Below are positions 24,542 through 33,425 of a DNA stretch of 42,379 nt, one piece after another; within the stretch, counting starts at the first letter, position 1, and every line of letters begins with the position of its first letter. The DNA is from Niveispirillum sp. (GTDB lineage: Bacteria > Pseudomonadota > Alphaproteobacteria > Azospirillales > Azospirillaceae). Both the position numbers and the translations under genes were made by a program. The stretch spans positions 1 through 42,379 of the forward strand of contig NZ_JAGOGJ010000053.1 in assembly GCF_017996735.1 (NCBI RefSeq), read 5' to 3'. The notes below the pieces were generated by a model. That model worked only from the letters and a program-made list of their open reading frames with translations, did not search any database and was not told the DNA's origin.

Positions 24542-25750
24542 TCAACCCTCCGCCTGGACGACAAGACCGCGCGACAGAAGGTCGGCGATCCGGGACGGGT
24601 CGTAACCCAGTTCGGCCAGCACCTGCCCCGTATGCTGGCCGGGCTTGGCTAGGTCATACTGGAGGACGGGACGGTGGCCATCGATCTCCACCGGCAGGGC
24701 CGGCAGGCGGATCAGGCGCTGATCATCGGGCAGATGCAGGTCCAGCAACCCGCCCGACGCCGCCAGATGCGCATCATCGAACAGGTCTTCCGGCCGGTTG
24801 ATGGGCGCGAATGGCAGGCCGATCTCTTCCAGCCTGGCCAGCAGTTCGGCCTTGGTGAAGGTCCGGAACAGGTCCTGCACGCGCGGAATGATGCGGTCAC
24901 GGGCCTGCACGCGGCCATTATTCCTGGCCAGCGTCTCATCGGCTGCGAAATCATCCAGACCGAAGGCCTTGCAGAAACCCACCCATTGTCCGTCGGTGAC
25001 GACACCGGCAAAGACCGTCTGTTCGTCCTTGGTCTGGAACTGGTCATAGATGGCCCAGGCGGAGATGCGCACGGGCATGGGGCGCGCGGCGGTGCCGGTC
25101 ACCACATACTGGGCCATATGCTGGCCCACCAGGAACACACAATTCTCGAACAGGGCGGACTTCACCGTCTGACCACGGCCCAGCGTGCCGCGCTGGATCA
25201 ACGCCGCCAACACCCCGATGACACCGAACAGGCCGCCGATCACGTCGATGACCGAGGCGCCGGCACGCAGGGGACGGCCCGGCGGGCCGGTCATATAGGC
25301 AAGACCGCCCATCATCTGCGCCACCTCATCCAGGGCGGCACGATGTTCATAGGGGCCGGACAGGAAGCCCTTGGCGGAGCAATAGACCAGGCCGGGATTG
25401 CGCGCCTTCAACGCCTTTTCCCCAAAGCCCAGGGCCTCCATGGCGCCGGGGCGGAAATTCTCGATCAGGACATCCGCCCGGTCGATCAGGTCCAGCGCGA
25501 TCTGTTTGCCTTCCGGGGACTTCAGGTCCACCGACAGGCTGCGCTTGTTGCGGCCATACATGGGGAAATAACCGGCGCCGGACCCCAGCAGGCGGCGGGT
25601 GTTATCGCCGCCGATCGGCTCCACCTTCACAACATCGGCGCCCAGGTCGCCCAGCACCATGCCCACCGTCGGCCCCATGACCATGTGGGTGAATTCCACC
25701 ACTTTTAATCCGGCCAGCGGCAGGGCAGCGGCCTTGTCGTCCTGCGACAT
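24542..25750 (-). CDS. CaiB/BaiF family III CoA-transferase
   Basis: Third CoA-transferase of the window, 402 aa. PLAGLKVVEFTHMVMGPTVGM (11-31), LGADVVKVEP, NKRSLSVDLKSPEG and nucleophile Asp169 in ASVIDVIGG are intact. The ATG at 25750 follows GAGG by 6 nt; an in-frame ATG at 25810 lacks one and overlaps the LeuD-like gene. It sits between LeuD-like and HMGL-like genes, so it most likely loads CoA onto the hydroxy-dicarboxylate made by the hydratase, for cleavage by the lyase. Confidence 0.92.
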   Translation of the reverse strand: MSQDDKAAALPLAGLKVVEFTHMVMGPTVGMVLGDLGADVVKVEPIGGDNTRRLLGSGAGYFPMYGRNKRSLSVDLKSPEGKQIALDLIDRADVLIENFRPGAMEALGFGEKALKARNPGLVYCSAKGFLSGPYEHRAALDEVAQMMGGLAYMTGPPGRPLRAGASVIDVIGGLFGVIGVLAALIQRGTLGRGQTVKSALFENCVFLVGQHMAQYVVTGTAARPMPVRISAWAIYDQFQTKDEQTVFAGVVTDGQWVGFCKAFGLDDFAADETLARNNGRVQARDRIIPRVQDLFRTFTKAELLARLEEIGLPFAPINRPEDLFDDAHLAASGGLLDLHLPDDQRLIRLPALPVEIDGHRPVLQYDLAKPGQHTGQVLAELGYDPSRIADLLSRGLVVQAEG

Positions 25751-25772
25751 GAAAAACCTCGAACGCTGAAGG

Positions 25773-26381
25773 TCAGAAGAAAAGCCAGGGATTGCGGGCG
25801 CGATATCCACCCTCGAAATCCTGGATGACGGGCAGCCGTTTCAGGGTGACGCCGATGGCGTCCAGCCCTTCCAGCAGCATTTCCTTGTCGGCGGGGGCGA
25901 TGGTGAAGGGCAGTTCGGTGCCGTCGGGCACACGCACGCTCTGCGCCGCCAGATCGATGGTCAGGGTCTGCGGCCGCTCCACACGCGCCAGCGCCGCCAC
26001 CGACGGTTCCGGCAGCACCAAGGGCAGGATGCCGTTGCGCACACAATTGCCCTGGAAAATGGCGCCGAAGCTGGGGGCGATGACACAGCGGATGCCGTAA
26101 TCCTGCAACGCCCAGACAGCATGTTCGCGCGAGGAGCCGCAGCCGAAATTGGGACCGGACAGCAGGATCGGCGCCTGACGAAAACCGGGGCGATTCAACA
26201 CGAAATCCGGGTTCTCGACACGGGCTCCCACATCGCTGTAGCGCCAGTCGGCGAACATGCCCTCGCCCAGCCCTTCCTTCGATACTTTCTTCATCTCCCG
26301 CGACGGGATGATGGCGTCGGTATCGACATTGGCGCGGAACAGGGGGGCGGCAACGCCGGTCAGGCGGGTGAACTTCTCCAT
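25773..26381 (-). CDS. LeuD-like (de)hydratase small subunit
   Basis: Swivelling-domain small subunit of an isopropylmalate-isomerase-type hydro-lyase, 202 aa, normal LeuD length. NVDTDAIIPSRE (18-29) and the substrate-binding FGCGSSREHA (79-88) are present. It starts 3 bp after the large-subunit gene, so the two form one enzyme. There is no leuA or leuB nearby. Homologous pairs hydrate citraconate or dimethylmaleate, which fits the CoA-transferase and lyase that follow. The exact substrate is inferred from context only. Confidence 0.92.
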   Translation of the reverse strand: MEKFTRLTGVAAPLFRANVDTDAIIPSREMKKVSKEGLGEGMFADWRYSDVGARVENPDFVLNRPGFRQAPILLSGPNFGCGSSREHAVWALQDYGIRCVIAPSFGAIFQGNCVRNGILPLVLPEPSVAALARVERPQTLTIDLAAQSVRVPDGTELPFTIAPADKEMLLEGLDAIGVTLKRLPVIQDFEGGYRARNPWLFF

Positions 26382-26384
26382 GGA

Positions 26385-27794
26385 TCAATTCCCCCCCAGC
26401 AGCGGACGCGGATCGGCGATATGGCCGGCGATGGCCGATGCCGCCACCGTCACGGGGCTGGCCAGATGCGAGCGGGTGCCCGGCCCCTGGCGGTTTTCGA
26501 AATTGCGGTTTGTGGAGGTGACGACACGCTCCCCCTTGCCGAAATGTTCCCCGCCCGCGAAGAAGCACATGGAACAGCCGCTTTCGCGCCATTCGAAACC
26601 GGCCTCGCGGAAGACCAGATGCAGCCCCTCCGCCTCTGCCGCCGCCTTCACCTGCATGGAGCCGGGAACGCAGATGGCGCGCACACCGGCCGCCACCTTG
26701 CGCCCCTTCAGCACGGCGGCAGCCGCGCGCAGGTCCGACAGGCGACTGTTGGTGCAACTGCCGATAAAGGCGCCGTCAATGGGCAGACCGATCAGGGCGT
26801 CGCCCGCCTTCAGGCCCATATAGTCCAGCGCCCGGCGCTGTGCCTGCGCCGCATTGGCGTCGGCCATCTCCGGATCAGGCACCGTCCCCGTCAGCGGAAC
26901 CGCATGTTGCGGGCTGGTGCCCCAGGTGATGGTGGGGGCGATATCGGCGCAGTCGACCAGGATCTCCTTGTCGAATTGCGCATCGGCATCGCTGGCCAAC
27001 CCCTGCCAGTCGGTGACGGCCGCATCCCACAACCCGCCCTTGGGCGCGAAGGGACGACCCTTCACCCAGTCGATGGTCTTGGTATCCGGCGCCACCAGCC
27101 CGGTCCAGGCGGCAAACTCCACCGCCATGTTGCACAGGGTCATGCGCGCCTCCACCGACAGGGCGGTGACGGCGGACCCGGCAAATTCAATGGCGTAACC
27201 CGCCCCGCCGCCGGCCCCATGGGCAGCGATCAGGTGCAAGATCATATCCTTCGCCCCCACACCGGGGGGCAACGCCCCCTCGAACCGCACCCGCATGGTC
27301 CGGGGCCGCTTGACCACCAGGGTCTGGGTGGCCAGCGCGTGCGCGGCCTCCGTCGACCCGATACCCCAGGCCAACGCCCCCAGCCCACCCTGGGTGCAGG
27401 TATGACTGTCGGGACAGACCAGGGTGGCGCCCGGCAGGGCGATGCCCTGTTCGGGCGACACGACATGCACGATGCCCTGGCGGTTGTCGCCAATGTCGAA
27501 GACGCGGATGCCGGCTTCCGCCGCCGCGGCCCGGGTTTCCTGGATGAAGGCGGTGCCGCCGGGCATGACGGTCGCATCACTGCGCCCCGGCAGCGTATCG
27601 ACAATATGGTCCATGCAGACAAAGGCCCGGTCGGGATGGCGCACGGAACGCCCCTGTTCCTGCAAGCCTTTCAGCGCCATGGACCCCGTGCGCTCATGCA
27701 GCAGCACCCGGTCGATGTAAAGCAGGTCGGTCCCGTCGCCCAGATCGGCGACACGGTGTCGTTCCCACAGTTTTTCGACAAGCGAACGCCCCAT
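26385..27794 (-). CDS. LeuC-like (de)hydratase large subunit, [4Fe-4S]
   Basis: Aconitase-superfamily large subunit, 469 aa. The three cluster ligands Cys347 (GSCTNSR), Cys407 and Cys410 (GCSMC) fall at the positions seen in E. coli LeuC. VCPDSHTCTQGGLGALAWGIG (127-147) deviates from the usual DSHTSTHG, which hints at a different substrate pocket. It is first in the LeuCD-CaiB-lyase operon, 28 nt downstream of a 22 bp palindromic operator. Expected reaction: reversible hydration of a substituted maleate to a malate derivative. Biosynthetic leucine function is unlikely in this context. Confidence 0.92.
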   Translation of the reverse strand: MGRSLVEKLWERHRVADLGDGTDLLYIDRVLLHERTGSMALKGLQEQGRSVRHPDRAFVCMDHIVDTLPGRSDATVMPGGTAFIQETRAAAAEAGIRVFDIGDNRQGIVHVVSPEQGIALPGATLVCPDSHTCTQGGLGALAWGIGSTEAAHALATQTLVVKRPRTMRVRFEGALPPGVGAKDMILHLIAAHGAGGGAGYAIEFAGSAVTALSVEARMTLCNMAVEFAAWTGLVAPDTKTIDWVKGRPFAPKGGLWDAAVTDWQGLASDADAQFDKEILVDCADIAPTITWGTSPQHAVPLTGTVPDPEMADANAAQAQRRALDYMGLKAGDALIGLPIDGAFIGSCTNSRLSDLRAAAAVLKGRKVAAGVRAICVPGSMQVKAAAEAEGLHLVFREAGFEWRESGCSMCFFAGGEHFGKGERVVTSTNRNFENRQGPGTRSHLASPVTVAASAIAGHIADPRPLLGGN

Positions 27795-27822
27795 AGTCCA
27801 ATCCAGTGCTGCTTCGATTTCA

Positions 27823-27844
27823 AATGATATATAAATATACCATT
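27823..27844. promoter_or_regulatory. 22 bp palindromic operator, copy 2
   Basis: Arms AATGATATA and TATACCATT around TAAA, one mismatch between arms. It ends 28 nt upstream of the LeuC-like start. It has the same 9-4-9 geometry and half site as 9312-9333 and 36048-36069. Confidence 0.68.
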
Positions 27845-27890
27845 ATCACCAATGCAAGGGCTTGTCACCCCGCCGATGCGACGGCGGCAT

Positions 27891-27923
27891 AAAAAAACCC
27901 GGCCGCCAGGGGGCGACCGGGTT
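27891..27923 (-). terminator. Rho-independent terminator of the TonB receptor operon
   Basis: On the minus strand AACCCGGTCGCC pairs with GGCGGCCGGGTT (12 bp, one G-U pair, 4 nt loop), followed by seven T residues. It lies 43 bp after the receptor stop codon and closes the long MFS-to-receptor operon. Confidence 0.85.
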
Positions 27924-27966
27924 CCGTAATCGACGGTGTGAAGTCGAGGCTTCACATCGGAAGGGA

Positions 27967-30255
27967 TCAGAAGCGGTAACGCGCCCGCACGTCCCAGGTC
28001 ATCGGCTCGTTCAGGAAAATCGACGTCGCCGAAAGGAAGGAGACCTTGTAATTCTGGTCCGTGCAGTTCTTGCACCCGACCGACAGGGTCAGGTCCGGAT
28101 AGGCCGCCGGTTCAAAGGCCAGGCTGGCATTCCACAGCATCTGGTGCGGCGTCCAGGCGCCATCGGTGCTGTCCGTGTTGCCGGCATTGCCGATGGCATA
28201 ACCGTTATTGTAGTTGAAGCCGACCGTCGGCCGGAACAGGCCGCTATCCGTCTCGACATCATAAGTGGCCGACAGGATACCGGAGAAGTCCGGCGCGCGC
28301 ACCGGACGGGCGATCCGGCCCTTGAAATCGACGAAGCCGCGATTGCAATTGGCCGCGATGGCCGTGGCGTTGCGTGCAGCCAACGCCGCCTGGCAGTTCG
28401 CCAACTGGATCTGCACATCGTCGGAAATGTCGATATAGCGGGCATGCTGCAGGCCCACCGAACCATTGATGCTCAGCCCCTGGAGCGGCCGCCACAGCAT
28501 TTCCAGCTCGCCGCCATAATTGCGCAGGCCGGCGGGGTTCGTGGTGGTGAAGATGCGCGCACCCTGGGCCGTGGTATAGGCCGCGGAAATCTGCACATCC
28601 TCCGCCTCGCTGTAGAAGGCGGTGGCGTTCAGACGCAGGGTCCGGTCGAACAGGTCGGCACGGACACCAACCTCTTCCGACCAGACCTTCTCCGGCTTGA
28701 AGGCATAGAACAGGTTGTTGGACAGGGCGCGGCCATTCCAGCCGCCCGACTTCTCGCCACGCGTCACCGACGCATAGACCATCACATCGTCATCAACCTG
28801 ATAGGACAGGGCGAAGCGCGGGGTGACGAAGGTGTTCTTCAACTCGGTGGGAATGCCCGACGCCTCGATCAGGGCGGTGCTGAACACAGGCCCCCGGGCA
28901 CCGGCATTGGTTGTCACTTCCAGATCCTTGACCTCACGCGACAGGCGCACGCCGACAGTCGCGGTCAGCGCGTCGGTCACCTTGTAATCGCCCTGCAGGT
29001 AGGCGGCATAGGAATCCAGATCGTTGGAGATGGTGCGGTCGCCGCTGACCGTAAAGCCCGTCGCCGTACCGACACCGGTGCCCAGGTCGGTGTCATTGTT
29101 CTCGTGCAGGTAATAAAGGCCGGCCGTGTAGTTCAGCTTGTCGTCGAACACCAGGCCGTTGACCTTCAGTTCCTGCGAGAACTGCTTGTGCCGGCTGTAA
29201 TTGGTGATCGGCGACACGCCGGTCGGGATCGGGTTGGGGGCGGCCGGGTTGCTGTCGATATAATAGCGCTGGGTCGTATCGCGGTAGCCGGTGATGGAAT
29301 TGACCGTCACGCCGCCAACTTCCCAGGCGATGTTGGAGGCCAGCGACCAGTTCTTGGTCTCATTGCCCGGCTTGTTGCGGGCCTTGGAACCCGTGAAGTA
29401 ATTGGCCAGCGAGCCCTGGACGATGCCCAGGCTGGACACGCGCTTGCCCGTGACCGGATCGACATAATTGATCAGGTTGGAGGCTTCCTGATCGACATAA
29501 TCACCCGAGAGGTCGATCGTCAGGTCGTCATTGGGCAGCAGGCGCACAGCGCCGCGCAGGCCATAGGCATCCGTTCCGTTGAATTTGTTGCCCGTCGACC
29601 GCTGGGTGACATAACCGTCGCTGCTGCTGCGATAGGCGCTGATCTTGGTCAGAACCTTGTCGGCGAGCGGGGCGTCGATGCTGGTGCGGACATCGATGGC
29701 GCCGAACCGGCCGGCCCCTGCCTCCAGATAGCCGCCGGCCTTGCTGGACGGCTTCTTCATGATGACGTTGATGGCGCCGCCGGTGGTGTTGCGGCCGAAC
29801 AAGGTGCCCTGGGGGCCACGCAGCACCTCGATCCGCTCCACATCGAACAGGCCGAAATTATTGGCGTTCTGGCGCGAGATATAGACGTCGTCGACATAGG
29901 TACCGACCGGCACGTCCTGCGTGGCGATGGATTCCGTATTGCCGATGCCACGGATGTAGTAGGTGTTGGAGCTGCCCAGACCGACATTGTTGTTACCGAC
30001 CAGATTGGGGATTTCCCGGATCAGGTCGATGGTGCTTTGGATCTGCTTGTTCTCCAGATCGGCGGCCCCCAGGGAGGAGACGGCCAGAGGCACCTCCTGC
30101 AGGTTCTGCAGGCGGCGCTGTGCCGACACCACGATCTCTTCAAGCTGGAAGGTCTCCTCGGCGGCAGCCGGAGGGGCCGTCTGTGCCATGCTGTTTGTCG
30201 CCGCCATCGCAGCGATAAGGGTCAGCGACACGGTTCCCAGAAACTTGGCCTTCAT
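27967..30255 (-). CDS. TonB-dependent outer-membrane receptor
   Basis: Full-length receptor, 762 aa. Signal peptide 1-24 (ends NSMA), TonB-box-like LEEIVVSAQRR (38-48), plug domain with YYIRGIGN and VERIEVLRGPQGTLFGRNTTGGAINV, and a barrel ending in the outer-membrane targeting sequence RARYRF. The ATG at 30255 gives the cleanest signal peptide; an ATG at 30270 is possible. It is last in an operon with MFS, VOC, methyltransferase, small helical and bicupin genes, with a terminator right behind. It probably imports the compound that the operon modifies. The plug resembles those of sphingomonad receptors for aromatics or polycyclic substrates, but the ligand is unknown. Confidence 0.94.
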   Translation of the reverse strand: MKAKFLGTVSLTLIAAMAATNSMAQTAPPAAAEETFQLEEIVVSAQRRLQNLQEVPLAVSSLGAADLENKQIQSTIDLIREIPNLVGNNNVGLGSSNTYYIRGIGNTESIATQDVPVGTYVDDVYISRQNANNFGLFDVERIEVLRGPQGTLFGRNTTGGAINVIMKKPSSKAGGYLEAGAGRFGAIDVRTSIDAPLADKVLTKISAYRSSSDGYVTQRSTGNKFNGTDAYGLRGAVRLLPNDDLTIDLSGDYVDQEASNLINYVDPVTGKRVSSLGIVQGSLANYFTGSKARNKPGNETKNWSLASNIAWEVGGVTVNSITGYRDTTQRYYIDSNPAAPNPIPTGVSPITNYSRHKQFSQELKVNGLVFDDKLNYTAGLYYLHENNDTDLGTGVGTATGFTVSGDRTISNDLDSYAAYLQGDYKVTDALTATVGVRLSREVKDLEVTTNAGARGPVFSTALIEASGIPTELKNTFVTPRFALSYQVDDDVMVYASVTRGEKSGGWNGRALSNNLFYAFKPEKVWSEEVGVRADLFDRTLRLNATAFYSEAEDVQISAAYTTAQGARIFTTTNPAGLRNYGGELEMLWRPLQGLSINGSVGLQHARYIDISDDVQIQLANCQAALAARNATAIAANCNRGFVDFKGRIARPVRAPDFSGILSATYDVETDSGLFRPTVGFNYNNGYAIGNAGNTDSTDGAWTPHQMLWNASLAFEPAAYPDLTLSVGCKNCTDQNYKVSFLSATSIFLNEPMTWDVRARYRF

Positions 30256-30319
30256 TGTGATGCATCCCATATCTGATTGTTGATCTTGGCGGCGGCGGTT
30301 GCGCCTTGTCCACCGAACC

Positions 30320-31144
30320 TCAGTAAGCGAGCGGGGTGCCGGGCACTTCGCCGCGGCAGCTCTCCAGCGATGGCGGCAGCACCGGGTCATAGGGCGGCCA
30401 CCATTGGAAGGGACGTTCGGGCGCCACATATTCCGTGGTCAGCGGCCCGCCCTTGGTCCGGAAGAAATAAAGGTTGCCGGTCAGCGTGCCGAAGGGGCCG
30501 TGCGGCACCTCCGGCGGGCGCCAGAAATAGGCGCCGGGCCGCATGACACCGCGATTGGCGTGGACCTCACCGCTCAGCAGATACATCTCCTCCACGGTGG
30601 GATGGATCTCCGACCGTTCCGCCCACCGCACCGGCAGGGTGCCCAGGATCCAGGAGACATCACCCGTCACCGGGTCCTTGTAGAGCAGCTTGCGCCCGGC
30701 ACCGGGCGGGAATTCCGGATGGAAATTACCGGTGTACGGCACCTGATATCCGTCGGCCCGCAGCACCAGCCGGGCGGGGTCATAGGTCGCGGGCGCCGTG
30801 ACACCCGTCGGATCGGCCGACAGGAAGGTCAGCACCACCGCACCCGACGGGCTGGACAGGGCGCCACGCTGGAACCCGGCCGGCAGATGGGCGAAGCAGA
30901 GATGGCCATAATCCTGGCCATCAACGGTCAGCGACCCGTCGATGACCAGGAATTCCACGTCCACCGGCAGGGTGCCGGCAGGAATGCCATAACCGGCGGG
31001 ATAGCGGACCAGCATGCTGACCGCGCCATTATCATCGTCCCGGCTGAGCAGCCGCATCTCCACGCCCGGCGCCAAGCCCCAGAGATCATGGGGCTGCCAG
31101 GGAATATGCTGCGCTTGGACGAACTCTACCCATGAGCGTGCCAA
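30320..31144 (-). CDS. Bicupin protein (ChrR/DUF4437-like)
   Basis: 274 aa with two cupin repeats (about 25-115 and 150-240). The second keeps a metal-binding pattern: His in EIHPTVEEMYLLSGEV with the following Glu, and the closing His in YFWRPPEVPHGPFG. The first lacks the histidines (VEFLVIDGSLTV). The start is a TTG at 31144, supported by GAGGAG 8 nt upstream; the next ATG would remove 29 conserved-looking residues. It overlaps nothing but follows the small helical gene by 12 bp. A metal-dependent dioxygenase, isomerase or sensor role is possible; context suggests an enzyme of the imported compound's pathway. Confidence 0.83.
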   Translation of the reverse strand: MARSWVEFVQAQHIPWQPHDLWGLAPGVEMRLLSRDDDNGAVSMLVRYPAGYGIPAGTLPVDVEFLVIDGSLTVDGQDYGHLCFAHLPAGFQRGALSSPSGAVVLTFLSADPTGVTAPATYDPARLVLRADGYQVPYTGNFHPEFPPGAGRKLLYKDPVTGDVSWILGTLPVRWAERSEIHPTVEEMYLLSGEVHANRGVMRPGAYFWRPPEVPHGPFGTLTGNLYFFRTKGGPLTTEYVAPERPFQWWPPYDPVLPPSLESCRGEVPGTPLAY

Positions 31145-31156
31145 AATCGTGGCTCC

Positions 31157-31459
31157 TCAAACCGATGAAGGACGGGACGGGACATCGCCGGAAAGCGGCG
31201 TGCGCGGATCGGGATCGTCGCCCAGCACCCGCAGAAGCTTGCGCATCGACGCCTCCAGCTCCTGGCGGGAGCGGGCCAGCAGCGGCGCGTCATCGGCAAG
31301 GGCCTCGATCGCGCCTGACGGCAGCGTACCTGCCCGTTCCAGCGCGGTTTCCAGCGCCAGCCGGCGGGTGCGCTCGATATGAAGCTGGGCGGCCAATTCG
31401 AAGACGAGCCCGGTCAGCCGGCCGATATCCGGCTGCATGGGTGGCAGGGTGGGGATCAT
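31157..31459 (-). CDS. Small alpha-helical protein of the methyltransferase-VOC module (copy 2)
   Basis: 100 aa, no known domain. Helix 1 (TGLVFELAAQLHIERTRRLALETALERAG, roughly 16-44) and helix 2 (RQELEASMRKLLRVLGD, 65-81) match the spacing of the protein at 21382-21735: EL..QL...R.R...LE..LE..G, an IE turn, then a LLRVL helix. The start overlaps the methyltransferase stop (ATGA). The proline-rich tail is disordered. It probably is a subunit or chaperone of the adjacent methyltransferase or VOC protein. Confidence 0.8.
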   Translation of the reverse strand: MIPTLPPMQPDIGRLTGLVFELAAQLHIERTRRLALETALERAGTLPSGAIEALADDAPLLARSRQELEASMRKLLRVLGDDPDPRTPLSGDVPSRPSSV

Positions 31460-32505
31460 TGCGGCTTCTCCGCTTCAAGGACGGCCCAGGGGAAATGCCA
31501 TTCGGAACGGCGGGGCCAGGACAGCGTCTCCTGCCGGCCGCCACCGCGTTCGTCGAAACCGACCCAGCGGACATTCACCAGACCGGCCGCTGCCGCCATG
31601 GCGGGCAGGTCGGCGGCGATCATCGGCGGCAGGAAAGGTTCGTTGTTGCGCGCGCCATGTTCGATCATGGCCAGATCGCGCAAGCCATCACCGGTACGCT
31701 GAAAATCCAGGAAGCGCAGCAGACCGCCGGGCGCCAGCAGACGCGACGCCTCGGTGAAGATGGCGGGCAGCACATCGGTCGGCACCTCATGCACGAACAT
31801 GGTGGAGGTCACCAGATCGGCGCTTCCCGCTTCCAGCCCCGTGGCCACGGCGTCGGCCTGACGGAAGCGCACGGCAAGGCCGCGTTCGCTGGCCCGCCGG
31901 GCCGCCAGTTCCAGACAGGGCAGCGCCAGATCGACGCCGATCACTTCCGCCTCGGGAAAGGCCTGCTTCATGGGCCAGGCGGATTTACCGAAGCCACAGC
32001 CCATATCGACGATCCGGCGATAGGGTCGGGCCGGCAGCGCCGTCTGCACGAACAGGCGATGGAAACCGTAATCGTCATTCTCGCCCAGCATCACCAGCCG
32101 GGCGCCCAGCTCATAGACGCGGCCCGCCAGATCGTGGGACCAGAAACTGCCCGGCTGCAGGTGAATGTCCCAGTCCGTATACCATTGCGGCAGCACCAGA
32201 TCGGGGTCCGGCTCCACGCTGGCTGGGCCGGCAGGCGGAGGCGAAAGCGGGCCTTCATGCACCACCGCATCGGTCACGGCCCGCCACAGCATCTTCTGCG
32301 ACCCGCGCTCCAGCCAGGAAAACCACGGATATGTCGGCAGACCCTGGACCAGCGGCGCCAGGCTGGCGGGGTCGTTCACCACCGGCGGCGGCGGATCGAT
32401 GGCATCAAAATCCCCCCGCAGCCTTGGATAGACGGTCCCCGCCCAATGGCGTCGCAGGCTCAAGACGAAATCCAGGTTGGCCCGGTCTTCCAGTGCCATT
32501 GCCAT
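31456..32505 (-). CDS. SAM-dependent methyltransferase with N-terminal domain (module copy 2)
   Basis: 349 aa paralogue of the enzyme at 20153-21382. The N-terminal domain is rich in Trp and ends in DWDIHLQPGSFWSHDL (111-126), matching the D-x-H-x-x-PGS block of copy 1. Motif I is IVDMGCGFGKS (165-175), acidic residue in IGVDLA, then ADLVTSTMFVHEV (229-241) and LLAPGGLLRFLDF. The ATG at 32505 has AAGGAG 8 nt upstream. It sits between the VOC gene (29 bp gap) and the overlapping small helical gene. Substrate unknown. The shared N-terminal domain suggests both copies recognise related small molecules. Confidence 0.88.
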   Translation of the reverse strand: MAMALEDRANLDFVLSLRRHWAGTVYPRLRGDFDAIDPPPPVVNDPASLAPLVQGLPTYPWFSWLERGSQKMLWRAVTDAVVHEGPLSPPPAGPASVEPDPDLVLPQWYTDWDIHLQPGSFWSHDLAGRVYELGARLVMLGENDDYGFHRLFVQTALPARPYRRIVDMGCGFGKSAWPMKQAFPEAEVIGVDLALPCLELAARRASERGLAVRFRQADAVATGLEAGSADLVTSTMFVHEVPTDVLPAIFTEASRLLAPGGLLRFLDFQRTGDGLRDLAMIEHGARNNEPFLPPMIAADLPAMAAAAGLVNVRWVGFDERGGGRQETLSWPRRSEWHFPWAVLEAEKPQ

Positions 32506-32534
32506 GGTTCACGCTCCTTTCGTAGCGGGGCCGG

Positions 32535-33425
32535 TCACGCCGGCCCGACCAGTTCGATCCATTCGCCCGCCGCACCGCGCCGGCAGGTGGCGGCACCGCC
32601 GCCCGGCAGCAGCGCCGGCAGGGTGGCCGCGTCTTCCAGCAGGGCCGGGTCGTCGACCGCAAAACTCACCATCGCCATACCGGGCGGCAGTTCCCCGTCC
32701 GGGCAGGACCGGGGGCGCGTCACGTCCGGATAGGCGTCCAGCTCGATCAGGGTGCCGTGCGGCAGTTTGATCAGACCGTGTGCATGTTCGGTCTCCGGCG
32801 GCAGGCCGTTGGCCCAGGAGATCACCTGCACCTTGGTGGACACCGGCGGGTCGATTTCATTGCTGAAACCCGCATAGGCGTTGAACATCGCCGGCAGGTC
32901 CGCCCCGCCCGCCACGACGATGAAGACATGGCCCACGAAGGCCCGGGCCTGGGCCAGGTCAAGACCGCTGCCATCGCCCACCTGGGTGAAATACAGGCAC
33001 TCACCGGCCGGACCCAGCACCTGCATGGCGCGGATCATGGGGAAGCGCTGCAGGCTTTTCGGCGGGCCGATGATGCGGAAGAACGGGCTGTTCTCCAGCG
33101 TCGCGGCCAGCGCATCCACCTGCTGCACCACAATCTCGGTGGCGTTCCAGCCATGGGTGGTCAGCGCCTGCCATCCCGTCGCCGCCTTGCTTTCCACAAA
33201 GCGCAGATAGGCAGGGGTGCCGCAGGCCGGCGCCAGGGTCAGGTATGGCCGGCCCGCCATGGCGGGTGCGGACCAGGAAACGGCGACGGCGACCGGCACC
33301 AGCCCTTCCTCCACCACCCGATATCCCAGCACCTCACCATAGGCGGTGCGGATCACCGACAGGTCGGGAACGACATGGGTAACGGCACGGATGGTGCCCA
33401 GCAAGGGACGGGTCGGCTCAGCCAT
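32535..33425 (-). CDS. VOC-superfamily protein (module copy 2)
   Basis: 296 aa paralogue of 21732-22616 with two VOC repeats. Shared blocks: RPYLTLAPACGTPAYLRFVE (59-78), GWNATEIVVQQVD, NSPFFRIIGPP (112-122), MQVLGPAGECLYFTQV and LIELDAYPD with Glu228, then GELPPGMAMVSF. Unlike copy 1, the first repeat keeps His17 (THVVPD). Metal binding is therefore plausible in both repeats here. The ATG overlaps the MFS gene by 8 bp, so the two are translationally coupled. Ring-cleaving dioxygenase, epimerase or glyoxalase chemistry are all possible. Confidence 0.87.
   Translation of the reverse strand: MAEPTRPLLGTIRAVTHVVPDLSVIRTAYGEVLGYRVVEEGLVPVAVAVSWSAPAMAGRPYLTLAPACGTPAYLRFVESKAATGWQALTTHGWNATEIVVQQVDALAATLENSPFFRIIGPPKSLQRFPMIRAMQVLGPAGECLYFTQVGDGSGLDLAQARAFVGHVFIVVAGGADLPAMFNAYAGFSNEIDPPVSTKVQVISWANGLPPETEHAHGLIKLPHGTLIELDAYPDVTRPRSCPDGELPPGMAMVSFAVDDPALLEDAATLPALLPGGGAATCRRGAAGEWIELVGPA

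Noticed and set aside
25773..27794. LeuCD as leucine biosynthesis genes
   Set aside because: No leuA or leuB is nearby. The pair is followed by CaiB and HMGL-type genes, and the LeuC-like DSHT motif deviates, so a catabolic hydratase is the better reading.
27862..30276. 804-codon open frame on the plus strand opposite the TonB receptor
   Set aside because: It is antisense to a receptor with signal peptide, plug, barrel and terminator. The apparent protein is low-complexity and has no family features.
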